Source of the DNA: Porodaedalea pini
Lineage: Eukaryota; Basidiomycota; Agaricomycetes; Hymenochaetales; Hymenochaetaceae
Length of the DNA: 64,000 nucleotides
Assembly (NCBI GenBank): GCA_002794775.1
Contig: NBAY01000089.1
Coordinates: forward strand, 1-64,000
Direction: 5' to 3'
The number at the start of each line of letters is the position of its first letter. Within the stretch, counting starts at the first letter, position 1. Below are positions 18,665 through 30,514 of the stretch, piece by piece. A model generated the notes under the pieces. It was not told the origin of the DNA. It saw nothing but the letters and a program-made list of their open reading frames with translations, and did no database searches. A program made the translations under genes and the position numbers.

Positions 18665-21305
18665 ATGCTAGCTATCGTTTATGCTCGTGCACCACCCAGC
18701 TTCCAGGCGTGCTATTTCTCTTTCCTCCCGGCACCTATCGCGTTCCCACTTCCTTTCGCTGCCTCTCTGACACCGTCTCTTCCAACGCCGACGACATTTG
18801 CACTCTCTCTCAACCTTGGCGTTGAGTTCCCCTACCCAGCCTCCATGCACTCCATTTCACCTTCCCAATTCCAGCCTATTTCCCCTGCACCCTCTGTAAT
18901 CGGCACCCTCATGCACATATCTCTCAACCATATATCCCACATTATACGCCAACGAGCTCGAATATTTCTATACAGGAAAGGGATTTGGGGATGCATTTGA
19001 GTTTTTGTTCGATGTGAGTGAGAAGGGCCCGGAAGTTGATGCTGATGTGGAAGAGGCGCGTGTCGACAAGCTTCGGAAGGACCTTGTCTTCATGTGGAGT
19101 TCTCGTCTGTATTCTGATGTTCGATATGCCAACAATAGGCGCTCCTTCCAATGAAGAAGAGACGACCGCCATCTTCTGCTCGCATCAATTCATTCTTGTT
19201 ACGCATGCGCCGTATTTCTACGATCAACTCATCACCTATGGTCTCAAGAATACCCTGCCCCCAGCGAGCTCACGACCCTTCGCCTTCCCTCGCCTCCCTT
19301 CACTCCTCCAGCACTGCACTTTACCTTAGGATGTCTATACACCGGCACGCTCAGCTTCAGCAACTGTTCATATGATTTGGACACCGCCTTCACTATCCTG
19401 TGCTCCGCGAACTATCTTCAATTGCAAACGCTCCATGACGAGATGCAGACATGCCTTGTGCAGGATATGTTCCATGGGCTCTTCCACGCTTTCCTCGAAT
19501 TTGCTGAGTATGAACGTATCACTGGAGGTCGCTGGGGCACAGGTGGGTGTCGCTGCCACCAGTGTACACGTCGCGCACCGCGTACGCTCGTGTTTTCCGT
19601 GTGTGCAGACGTGCAGAACACATACCTTGAGCGCGGCGCACGGCGTGCCCTTGTTGGTCTTTTCGGAGAGGGCTGCAGCACTCTGGACTTCGCTGCACTC
19701 CCGCAGAAGACGAAAGACGGGTTGATGACCGGCCTGAAGAAGTGTGCGGCCTTCGCGAAGCTCAAGTCTGTGCGCGAAGCCTGGGTAGAGGGTGTGAGAG
19801 AAATGGTTATGACAGCAAGGGGTGAGTATTAAAATATAATCGGGTTTATTGTTGTGCTCATTCCCTCGCAGACTCTTGTTTCAATTATTCTCCATCAGCA
19901 CCCTACGGAACGAAGCGAGGCCCTCTTATCAAGCATTTCCCACATCCGTGTTCAAGTTGAACAGACTCGTATGGATCTGCTTCGAAGTTGCTGGGTCGGT
20001 ATCCGGAACGAGGGTGGCTTCGATGCACTGGAAAGTTGGGCGATCAAGGAGATCAGCGATGGTGGGTCCGCGCTTCTCAAGGGTAAGGACTTTGCTAATA
20101 ACGATCTACAGAGATCAACAACCCGGTCGAAGATCTTCTAACGCCGATGACGAGCAACTCCAACACAGTGCGTGGGCCGCTTACGCGAGCAGGCCTCCGC
20201 CCTACCCTCAGCGGGGTCGAAGACACCACTGAGCGCGATAGCATGAGCACGTCGCATTCGCTTCGTACGAGCGTGCTGAACAAGAACCTTGCTCGCGGGA
20301 ATGTAGCTGTCACCTCGTCTAGCGCATCTGTCCGGAGTGTAGCGTGCAGCATTGCATCGAAGACTAGCCGAACGTCATCGCGCCTTACGACTGCGACGGA
20401 GCGTGAAAGTAAGGAGATCCGGCCAGACTCGAAGTTTGCGCCGTCCACCCCACGTAGCACGAGTCCAAGCGTCCATAGGGCACTGAGTGCACTCTCGTAT
20501 ACTTCAGGTATGGACGTGGATGGGGAGGGTGACGAACAAGAAGGCCCGCGACTAAACGGCTCGACCTTGTCCCTTGCGCGCTCTACCGCGTCATCTTCCG
20601 TGGTTTCTCGACGGCCCGGTGTAGCTTCTCGCTCTCCACGCAGAACTGGGGAAGACACTCGCATTGACACAGGTGACAATGCGAGTGTCACGAGTGTAAA
20701 ACTACCGAACATCGTCTCCATGCAAAGACCAAAGTCTGTTGCCGCCTCTGTTTCATCTACTCATTCACATGCATCGACTATCCGCAGAAATGCCGCCACT
20801 GCAGGCCAGCAAGGTACTCTTCGTCCACCTCATCCGCCCTCGCGACCGACATCCTCGCTCTCGAATGTGTCAATGTCCAGCAGCAGGAGCGGGGCTTCAA
20901 CATGCGAGTCTACATTCAAGACGCCGAGCCAGAATATGACTCCGCGTGACTCTGTTACTCGGTCGAGGAAGGTCTCGACCATGTCAACGACCTCGATGCG
21001 CAGCACCGGAACCTCAAGATCTCCTAAAACGCCGGCGCCGGCGCTACCGAAAGGACGGCTGCGTCGCGTCTCTGAAACGAGTGCAGCACCAATTAGTACG
21101 GCAAACGCGGCATCGCGCGCACGGAAGGTGTCGCCCACTACTACAGTATCTACGAAAACAACAGCAAACAAGACGCCAGTCATTCGAAAGTCACTGTCGG
21201 CGAATTTAATTCGATCAACTGCATCTGTGGCAACAGCTGGAGGGAAAAAGACAGCGACGAAGATGTCCCCTGCAGTCGATGAGAAGAAGCCTTCTCCGGC
21301 GAGGC
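18665..21305 (+). pseudogene. BTB/POZ-domain protein gene fragment
   Basis: Pieces in successive frames read as a basidiomycete BTB-domain protein: ELEYFYTGKGFGDAFEFLFD, then DKLRKDLVFMWSSRLYSDVR (start of the BTB fold), HQFILVTHAPYFYDQL, CLYTGTLSFSNCSYDLDTAF and LFHAFLEFAEYERITGG, followed by a Ser/Thr-rich low-complexity stretch from 20147. At least three frameshifts lie between 18940 and 19370. An intron at about 19820-19870 (GTGAGT...CGCAG) is kept, so copying was at the DNA level. The 5' end is missing. At about 21305 the frame passes straight into RPB1 (RVRLMPYS). No BTB function is expected from this copy. Confidence 0.6.
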
Positions 21306-23467
21306 CTCGCGTGCGACTTATGCCTTACTCTAGTACGTGTTTATCCACCTTTAACTCATTATATGGTCGCTGATTAGTGTATTTTAGCCCTTCATCTAAA
21401 TCTTTCCGTCACTCCACCGTATAACGCCGATTTAGATGGCAATGAGATGAACAAGCAGTATGTCACTTTTAGGATCAGCCTTACATCTCTTTCTCAGCCC
21501 CGTCTAGCGTTCCTCAGAGCGAAGAGACGAGAGCCGAGTTCAGTCAAATTGCATGGGTTGCGCAGCAGATCATCTCGCCGCAGGCGAACAAACCTGTTAT
21601 GGGCATCGTACAGGACACGTCGTGCGGTCCGGAAATTCACTCTGTGGGATAGCTTCTCGACTGAGTGCAGGTGCAAAACATCCTCCTCTGGGTACCGGAC
21701 TGGGACGGCACGATTCCGACGCCGGCGATCTTGAAGCCGAAGCCATTATGGACGGGCAAACAAATTTTTAGCATGACGATCCCTCACGGAATAAACATAT
21801 ATCGCTCGCCTGATCCGAAATCTTCGAGCCCCGTTTTCGACGATGGCATGGTCATTGAAAACGGCGAGATCATCTTTGGTATCGTGGAGAAAAAAAAAGA
21901 CGGTTGGAGCATCGCAAGGCGGTCTTATCCACGTCGTCTTCCGCGAAAAAGGTCCCGAAGCGAATTGTACGCTGTTCACTGGTCTCCAGCAGATCGTTAA
22001 TCACTGGCTGTTCCACAGTGGATTCAGTATAGGCATTAGTGATACGGTCGCGGATAAGAAGACAATGGCGTACATCACGGATCAGATCAAGATGCAGAAG
22101 CAGAATGTTGTGCAGGCCATTGAAGATGCATCTAACGACCGTCTGAAAGCTGCACCGGCTATGACTATTCGCGAGTCGTTCGAGAGTCGAGTCGAACGCG
22201 AGCTCAACTTGGCGTGTGACCACTCCGGTCAATCCGCACAGAAGGACCTGAAGGAGGACAACAATGTCGAACAGATGGTTGTCGCGGGTTCGAAGGATTC
22301 GTTCGTTAACATATCGCAGATGTCCGTCTGTGTTGGTCAGCAGTCGTTGAAGGGAAGCGAATACCGTTTGGCTTCAGGCATTGCACACTACCTCACTTTA
22401 CAAAGGATGACTTCAGCCCAGAGGCGTGCGGTTTCGTTGAGAACTCGTATCTTCGTGGATTAACTCCGCAAGAGTTTTCTCCCATGCTATGGCTAGTTGC
22501 GAAGGTTTGATCGATACTGCTGTCAAGACGGCCGAGACTGGTTACATTCAGTGTCGACTTGTAAAGACACTCGAAGACGTGGCTGTCTGCTACGACGGGA
22601 CTGTACGAAACTCACTGGACGGTGCTTTTATTGAACGGCAAACGATCAAAACGTTCTGTATCAATGATCGCGAGTTCGAACATCGCTATCGGGTCGACGT
22701 CACTGACCCGAAGGGTGGATTCCTTCCTGGTGTTTTGCAAGTCGGTATCGATGACTCATCCCTCGAGCTCCGGCAAAAACTCGACGAGGAATATGACCGT
22801 CTTCAGGAGGATCGTAAATTGCTCCGTGAATTCATTTTGCCGGGTCGTGACAATTCCGCTGCTCACTATCTTCCTGTCAACCTGAACCGCATCGTGCAGA
22901 ACGCAACGCAGATTTTCCATATTGACCGCAGAAAGCCGAGCGATCTGGAGCCGATTTACATCATTGAGCAGGTGCAGCAGCTGGCAGACCGCCTCATCGT
23001 TGTGCGCGGCGAGGATCTTTTGATAAAGGAGGCTGCCGAGAACGCTTCTCTTGTGTTCCGCATGCACCTTTGGGCGACTTTTGCCGCATGTCCAGTCCTA
23101 GAGGAGTTCCATCTCAACGGAGAAGCGTTTGACTGGGTCTTGGGCGAGGTGGAGACGAAGTTCAACCAGTCGGTCGCTCATCTGGGCGAGATGTGCTGCA
23201 CACTCGCTGCCCAGTCGGCGACGCAGATGACACTAAATACCTCCCATTACGCTGGTGTTTCGAGTAAAAACGTCATGCTCGGTGTGCCGCGTCTTAAAGA
23301 AATCATCAACGTCGCCGCGAATATCAAGACTCCGTTGCTCACAGTGTACCTAGACCCAGAAATTGCTGCTGTTGACACGAGGGCCAAGTCGGTGCAAACA
23401 GAACTTGCGTACACATCGCTGCACACCGTTACAGCGGCGGTCGAGATCCACTACGATCCTGATCCAA
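21306..23467 (+). pseudogene. RNA polymerase II largest subunit fragment (RPB1, middle part only)
   Basis: It covers roughly residues 475-1125 of a protein of about 1,750 aa. It starts RVRLMPYS, has an intron (GTACGT...TTTTAG) and then SVTPPYNADLDGNEMN. The universal active-site motif is NADFDGDEMN, so the third metal-binding Asp is Asn here. Later matches include [49 protein letters not shown] and [18 protein letters not shown]. Frameshifts lie near 21890, 22350 and 22475. About 13 residues are missing after GTVRNSL, and the trigger-loop start AAQSIGEPATQM is shortened to AAQSATQM. The N-terminal clamp and the C-terminal heptads are absent. It ends at an intron donor-like GTAC at 23468. Non-functional. 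Confidence 0.85.
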
Positions 23468-23519
23468 GTACTTTTCATTTCTCTTTTCCACATGCGATCT
23501 ATGTCTCCTCTTTCATCAT

Positions 23520-26500
23520 ACTATCGATCGGAGCAGCATGGCCTCAACACCTACCTCCACTTCATCCGCCGCCTCATAATCCACTCTCAAGCCCGCCTCA
23601 CAAGCACCGCTGCCCCAACTACATTCGACACATCCACCTCGCTCACGTTTTGTCTGCTCAGACAGGAGACGCCGCGACTTGCGCGTGACCCGTTCCTCGC
23701 AGACCGCTTCCGCGAGGGCGAGATCTTCCGCGCGTTCGACCTTGTGCGCTTCGCGGACCGCGTCGGCCTCCACCCGCTCGAGCGGCTCATCCTCGCTGCG
23801 TCAATCGCCGCTGTGGGAGTGAGCACGGGAAACACTTCTGGCGCTCAAGCCCAGCAGGGATCAACACCGGGCACGGGTGTGCAAAGCCGTTGGCGGATCA
23901 GGCGGCGACGATCATTCGCGTTGACTTTGAGAACGCTGTGCTCGCGCTGTGCCAGCATCCCTGCTTTGACCATGCCGATTTGTCGCCCGCGCAGGCAGGA
24001 AAACTGCTGCAAACTTTACTGTCTGACCCGCCGCGGGGTGCACCGCTCCTCGATGCAATGCAGTGCCAAGCACTTGTTGCTGCTGCGCAGACAAAATTTG
24101 GTGTTGAGATGGTTGCACCGATTCTGGCGCAGTTGTTCCAGAATCTCAGGTATGTTTTATCCCATTTTGTTAGCATGAAAGCTCATCAAAATGTTGGTGT
24201 AACTTTCGCAGCCTCCCACCACAGACATCCCTTGTCCAGGCCTTTAACCAATTTGGTCCAGAAATCACGAGCGATGTGGCTGTCGTAAGAGGTTTGCTTG
24301 CAAGGTTCGGGATGACCAATCAGAGCCCTCCGACGGACGAGCAAATCGTTGACATCTCAGCCGCCTTACGATTGAGGGTGCCCAACTGTGTGATATCGGT
24401 ACTCTTGTGAGAGCGTTAAGTAGCTTTGTGAGCCTCTTTTTGCTTCTGTACGTGCTGTATCATTTACTCACCTTGTATGCAGAGGGCAAAGCTTGACCGT
24501 AGCAAAGTTATCGAGGCCTTCGATTGGCCTAATCGGCAAGGTGTCGATACCAATACGCTCAAGCTCCTTATTGCTATCCTCATCAATTCTCCCCGCGATG
24601 CAGACAAACCTGCCGTTGCTGGCTTCTGGTCACACTGGAACAATTCTCTCTATTAACTCCGCCTCCTCGATGCTCTACTTTCTTTACCTGGCGACACATT
24701 CAACTTCGTCAGCCTGGCCGGTCGGCGCGTAGTGACTGTTGAGGACATTGCAGCCGCAAGCCCCACGATCAAGACTTTGGCTGCTAATGTGCAGAGTCAT
24801 ACGTGGAACTCGCTGGATTTGTTTGAGTTTTTGGTCAGGCTGGGAGATTCGGATAATGAGAATGTCAGAAGCTGTGTACGGGAGATGTTGGACAAGGCCG
24901 TCCGGATAAGTGCGGACATTGTAGATATGGATTGCTTCAGGCTCCTGTGAGTGACTGGGCATTATTCGTTACTTCTGCTTCATGAGTGGCTTATCTTCAT
25001 TATGTTCCCAGAAACCGTGGAATGCATTGTAGATTGAGTATACACGACAGCTGCTTTTAATGTTCCTCGGTGGTCATCCGAATCACCAGCTCGTCTTCAT
25101 GCGCATCTGGCAGATCGAGCCGACGTATCTCACGACGGCCCTGTGCGAGTTCTACGACGAGAACCCGATGAACATCACGCGCATCTTAGATGTCGCGCAG
25201 GACCTGAAGATCCTTGATTCGCTGCTTGAAGTACGGCCTTTCGTCTTCGCGCTTGACGTTGCTGCTCTTGCATCTCGATGCGAGTACCATAACCTCGATA
25301 AGTGGCTACAGGACAACGTATCGGCGCATGGGGCAGATTTCTTGCACACTATTATTGTGTTCTTGGAGCTCAAGATGCAAAACGAGAAAATTGCCCGGAC
25401 AATTGACCCACAGGCGGAGAACAGGACGATGGCACTCAGCCCCTAACGATCGCTATCTTCTTGCGTTCCCTTCGCACCTAGTTCGTTTCTTTCCTTTCAC
25501 ATTGACAAAAGCTCCCGTCTAATATTTTAAACCTTCCCTTCGTAGTTCAAACATTATGGATGAGCGAGACGCGGAATATTGCATGGAGATACGAAATGCT
25601 TGCCTGCGGGTCCACCCTCAGCTGATGATTCTAAATCCTAGTGCTGAAAATTCGGAGCCTGGGTTCACTGTTGTCAGCTATTCCTCTGACATTGAAGCAG
25701 AGGTCGACGGTATCTTCAAGCAGATGTACGACGAACAGATCACGATCGACTAAGTTATCATCATACTACAGCGCACAAAGGAATCTACGAACCCTCATGA
25801 CTACAAAATCTTCTCTTGCATGCTCCACTTCCTCTTCGACGAATATAAATTCTTCCAGACATTCTATCCGCCGCGCGAACTCGCGATGACAGGCTACCTA
25901 TTCGGACCTATCATACAGCAACGACTAGTCGACTATATCCCCCTCGGCATTGCCATCCGCTACATTATTGACTCCCTCCAGTGTCCCCCAGACACCAACC
26001 TCTTAAAATTTGGTGTGCAAGTGCTGGCACACTTCAGATTGCGCCTGCCAGAGTGGAAGCTCCTGTGCGAAGCACTTCTAAACATTCCCCATCTCGCCAA
26101 GCAGCGACCAGACATTATTGAGACGATTCGTCGAGCTCTCGCTGCCCCCACAGAACCAGTAAGTGCAGGAGGAGCAGCGCAGCTGCAGGCATTCCCATCA
26201 GCCTTGACTCTTATCGACACTCAGCCAGCCTTCACGTCCATCAAGCCAGACATCTTGGATGAGGCAGACTTTGAGACCCCGCCCGAAGAGACGTCCGACA
26301 AGATTCTTTTCATTATCAACAACCTTGCGCCGAGCAACTTTGAATCAAAACTTACAGAGATGAAGGAGCGTTTCGAAGAGATATACTCGCACTGGCTTGC
26401 GAACTATCTTGTCGATCAGCGTGTTAGTACCGAGCCGAACAACCACCAGCATTACTTACGATTCCTCGATGGGCTAGACAGCAAGGCAATGGTGAAGTAC

Positions 26501-26740
26501 ATCCTCCATGAAACGTTTGTGAAGTCCACAGTGTTATTGAACTCCGACAAAACAAAAAACCCTACCACAGAGCATACATTCGTCAAAAACCTTGCCTCGT
26601 GGCTTGGGCAGATCACGCTTGCTCGCGACAAGCCGATCAAGCACAAGAATCTTGCTTTCAAGGAGTTCCTTGTCGAGGGGGTGGATAGTGACCGCTTGAT
26701 AGTCGCGATCCCGTTTGTGTGTAAAATTCTTACGGCCACT
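23520..26740 (+). pseudogene. CCR4-NOT scaffold subunit NOT1 fragment
   Basis: The frame reads [20 protein letters not shown], then FRAFDLVRFADRVGLHPLER, FENAVLALCQHPCFDHADLS, MRIWQIEPTYLTTALCEFYD, FLFDEYKFFQTFYPPRELAM, FIINNLAPSNFESKLTEMKE and ASWLGQITLARDKPIKHKNL, in the order found in fungal NOT1. It stops at AIPFVCKIL, about halfway along NOT1, before the CAF1- and NOT2/3-binding C-terminal modules are complete. Introns are retained (for example 24150-24211, GTATGT...CGCAG). Frameshifts or stops occur near 23850, 24380, 24650, 25441 and 25752. It begins inside the sequence after RPB1 with no intergenic DNA and joins TGS1 directly. Confidence 0.8.
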
Positions 26741-27140
26741 GGCGCAGCGAAACATCGACGTCGTCTTCCTCAGCCTGCCCTGGGGTGGACCATCCTACTT
26801 GACTGACTCGCCGCAAAAGGAGAAGAGCGAGGCAGACTCCTTGCTTCAGGGTGACTACTCGCTGTATTCCATCCTTCCCATCTCTGGCGACGAGCTCTTC
26901 CATCTTACACGTCGCGTGTCGCATAATGTCGCATATTTCCTGCCGCAGAATGTTGACCTCGGAGAGGTGTCTAGTCTACTCAAACGTGAAGATGCCGGAG
27001 ATGGGAACTCGAGGTTGGTAAGTATGCAGCGAGAGGTGGAGGAATGTGTCGAAGTCGAGGAGGAGTTTATGGGCGGAAAGTTGAAGGCTGTCACCTGCTA
27101 CTTTGGTGGGCTTGTGGCGGGACAAGAGGAGATTTTCTAA
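26741..27140 (+). pseudogene. Trimethylguanosine synthase (TGS1) C-terminal fragment
   Basis: The frame reads IDVVFLSLPWGGPSYLTD, matching TGS1 motif IV (usually S/N-P-P-W-G-G-P); here the first Pro is Leu. It continues with SLYSILPISGDELFHLTRRV, NVAYFLPQNVDLGEVSSLL and ends KLKAVTCYFGGLVAGQEEIF at a natural stop. The S-adenosylmethionine-binding N-terminal half is missing: the fragment starts at the join to NOT1. The frame is open but the enzyme would be inactive. Confidence 0.75.
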
Positions 27141-27440
27141 GCTTAGTTGTGGTATGAAGAACGCTCCTCCTGCTATCGATTGTTAGATACAGATGGTCTG
27201 CTATTCTCTGAGAATGATTCTGAGACCAATCTAAGACTTACCTTGAAGGCACCTTCAGGCTTGTCCCACAGTGAAGTTGCGCTGCATTGAGGGGGCGGCA
27301 GATATAACGCACTTATTTTTGTCTCTGCTGTTAGGGCGTTAGTAGAATTGCGGTATGATAATTACATGTTACTTAGAGAGTATGTGAAGTGCTAAGAACA
27401 TATATTTCTGGAAACTGAAGAACTCTTTATTCCGAATTAT
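27141..27440. other. Non-coding sequence after the gene-fragment array
   Basis: No gene or repeat recognised. It was checked for a Helitron 3' end (hairpin plus CTRR); AACGC...GCGTT near 27316-27342 could pair, but no convincing terminus follows. Confidence 0.3.
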
Positions 27441-27980
27441 GTCGGCGAGGTACGGAACTAAATCAGAAGATAAGAGACAAGAGGGGAGTGAGGTTGAGGT
27501 AACAAGAATGAAGCAGAATGAGGCAAAAATGGAATGGACGGAAGGAGCACAATGAGCGCAACGTGAATAAAATGAAGTCAAGGTGAGTGATTCGAGTCAC
27601 TAAGGCACCAAAGTGTTCCTAGGGACTGTCCTGAGAGATATCACACAAAGTTAGGCATCGAAACTCGGGGGTGGAATTGCTGTTCTATCTACAACATTTG
27701 GCGCTCTATAAATACTAAACAAGTGTCCTGTGTAAACATGAAAGGCAAAATAAAATAAGACGAGTCCTCTATTGTCCTACCACTGAGCCTCCTGAGTGTT
27801 CCTTTGAGCGGCTCCATGATCCAGACAACTGAAAGGCAGGGATGGCATGTGTTGTCTTGGTGTAGCATCGGTGAGCTTCGGGATCCTTTGTACGGAGCCA
27901 GAACAACCAATGCCAGGCTGCTGCATGTTTGTTAGACAAAGGCAAATGAATGAACCTTTGGCAGGGTCGAGTGGACATGC
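27441..27980 (-). repeat. LTR fragment, family F, inverted
   Basis: The minus strand matches the middle of the 1,096-bp LTRs at 35642-36737 and 40493-41588 (shared blocks include TTGTTTAGTATTTATAGAGC and AACAGCAATTCCACCCC). The copy is more diverged. Its other end is cut precisely at 27980 by the family D LTR, and the missing part is not seen downstream of D. Confidence 0.75.
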
Positions 27981-28844
27981 TGTAGAGTTCCAATGAGTGG
28001 CCAACCACTGCAGATCCCTCTAGAGGCCATCTGTTGCATGTTCCGACAGGTATTGATGCGTACTGGACTCAGAAGGAATTGCCCGACACTACTGGACACA
28101 GGATGATCTGCCCAACATCACATCAGTGGATCACTAGGAAGATCCCCCTGGCAATTCGGGACGTACTGGAAAGCTTATGTCATTGGAGTCAGTTGGGATG
28201 TGTGCCGGAGATCTGCCCAATGATGGGTGACAACTCACCGATTGGAGGATCTCAGTTCCGGTGGAGCTGTGATATGACCGGATGATGGACCGATGCAAAT
28301 GGGGAAGTTGTCGCATGGACAGGTTTTCTTTTGATTTTCTATGTTTCTCTTACATTCCAAATGTTTTCTCTCCAATGCTCTATGTTTCACCCGGTATGCA
28401 CATTATACTCACTTTGGAATAATTTTCCTGTAGATAGATCTCTTGCACCTTGTATTTAGGGACTTCCCTGTCATAGGTAGCAAGGGAGGAAATACTACCG
28501 CAGAGTTCCCCTCAGATAGGGCAGCTTCCATGTGTGCAGTTAGTCTCCGCAACAGTTGGTTTCATGGCAACCTCGTCTTCAGTCTCATCTCTTGTCTCGT
28601 TCTCATTCTCGTCTCTGCTATCGCTATTGTCTCGTACCAGAGTTGATATCTCGCTTGTTCCAGCTCTGTACCAACACTCACATCGGGTCCGGAGCGCCTT
28701 ACAGTATTGATGCATACCGACACGTACTGACATGTACTGGGTTTTTCCCGCACTCATACTGAGGTTAAATTTACTTCATAACTCAACAGAAACACATCCC
28801 CAAATGAACCGCCAATCCTAAACAACCCATACACAGGATCTACA
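27981..28844 (+). repeat. 5' LTR of element D (864 bp)
   Basis: Termini TGTAGAGTTC and GGATCTACA form the inverted pair TGTAG/CTACA. It matches the minus-strand LTR at 7809-8740. It is followed 2 bp later by a primer-binding-like site (28847-28866, TGGAGCCCACCGCAAGGGGG) and then gag, so this is the left end of an element D copy. Confidence 0.75.
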
Positions 28845-29012
28845 AGTGGAGCCCACCGCAAGGGGGGGTCAACCGTGTTGTATTCATTTGATTACCAACA
28901 GGACTCACCTCGCTATCAATTTCGTCAAGGAGCATAGTCTCCAAGTTTAGAAACCGATCCTTCTGCATACCGGAACAGTGGTGGTCGAAGCCCTGGTACG
29001 CTTAGCACAGCC

Positions 29013-30510
29013 ATGGACAGTTGCCCTCCACGTCAAGGAGCAGAGGATGCTCCCTTCTTCGATGGTTGTAACCCACTGGATCTCCCTCGGTACTTCGAGG
29101 ACATTGAGTATATTGCTGCAGAGTGTAACTTAGATGATGCAGCAAAGATCCAGTACGTGAAGTATTATGCTTCGAGTTCTGTAGCTGAGCTGTGGGATAC
29201 CACCAATGGTGTCGGTATGGGAGTGAGCAATTGGAATAAAGCGAAGGAAATGATCATATTGTTTTACCCGGCGTTGGCGCCTGGCATGCACTTCTCTCAG
29301 GAGGACCTTGATAGGCTGGTTGATGGATGGAGAAGCTGAGGAATTCAGTTGAGGGAGGATTTTGGAGAGTACCAGAGAGAGTTTATGGTGAGGTCGAGGT
29401 ATTTGGAGCGAAAACTCAATGGTTTCAATGGAGAAAACGGCACGCATGTTCATTTGGGCCTTTACCGGCAAGCTGAAAGAGGTTGCAGTGGTGTCTAGAA
29501 AGCAAGGAAAACCGATCTGGCCCCAGGCAAACTGTATTCGATTCGAGTTTGGTGGTGAAGCATGCTGATTACATTCTCACCGGTACGGTTTTTCGATGAC
29601 ATAACCGAACAGCTAAAAACACCCGTTACCAATGGGTCAGTCGAAGGTGAAAATTGGAAGAGGTGGATATTGGTACCATGTGGGAGGCGGTGAAAGAGCA
29701 ATACAGGTTCAGGTGCAGTCACTCGAAGCTGTAGACCTCCATCAGCAACAACATCTCAGAGGAGTCCCAGGATGTCGCATTCTGTGGTGACGCGAGGCAC
29801 TACATCAAGTCATGCCCAAAGGTGTTGGAGTATGTTCAGGCAGGGAAGTGTCGTGAGGGGTGCAGATGGAAAAGTGATGTTACTGAATGGAGGGTTTCGT
29901 ACCGAACACAGCGGCAGGGGATAACTTGATGGAAAAGATAGGATTTGCATTGCATCATGAGACCGGTATGGCATCGGTAAATCTCATAGAGGTAGCAACA
30001 ATGTCAACAGCGTGTACCGATGGGTGGGAAGGCTCAGTAACGATGGCGGAGATTTCAGAGGAAGTGTCAGATGAGGATTTGGAGGTGGCGAAGTATGAGA
30101 TATTGCTTAACAAAGCAAAGAAGCGAGCATCAGTGGCGAAGAAAGCAAAGATAGGTGGTGTCGAGATACCAATGAGGTCTAAGGTGGGGCCAGTGAATGT
30201 ACCGGTGAACGAGGTTGAGGCGTACCGAGTGGCACTGGGATCGAAAGATAGTGGAGAGGACACATACTGAGCACTACCCGAACCGAGCTCTGGTGAGGAG
30301 GAGGTGTACCCAGAGGTACCGGAGGCGGATGTGTACCGAGAGGCGCCGGAGTTTGACGTGCTTTGAGAGGTACCAAAGTTAGATGCGTACCGAGAGGTAT
30401 CCGAGTTTGAAGTGTACCAAAATGTACCAGAGTGGAAGGACAGCGGAGTGGGTGCATGTGAAGTGGTACCAGAGGTGGATATTAGTGCTGTGCAGGCGTA
30501 CCGAGAGGTA
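29013..30510 (+). pseudogene. Gag of element D, decayed
   Basis: It starts MDSCPPRQGAEDAPFFDGCN; FEDIEYIAAECNLDDAAKIQ and YVKYYA show the Ty3 Gag class. Stops appear from 29337 on. A cysteine/histidine piece (CGDARHYIKSC) is probably the zinc knuckle. The last 220 bp encode a degenerate acidic repeat with the unit VYREVPE. The reading ends at 30514, where the LTR of element G begins. No protease or RT of D follows. Confidence 0.65.
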
Positions 30511-30514
30511 CCAG

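Noticed and set aside
23468..23688. The C-terminal end of the 399-aa ORF that starts in RPB1 (22489-23688).
   Set aside because: After YDPDPS the frame runs through an intron-like stretch and out-of-frame NOT1 sequence; the Pro/His-rich tail is not protein-like.
18665..27140. Treating BTB, RPB1, NOT1 and TGS1 as real neighbouring host genes.
   Set aside because: Each lacks large essential parts, has frameshifts, and meets the next one inside coding sequence or an intron.
18665..27440. Helitron identity for the captured-gene array.
   Set aside because: No 5' TC start, no clear 3' hairpin with CTRR, and no Rep/helicase gene; only the gene-fragment pattern fits, so the mechanism is left open.
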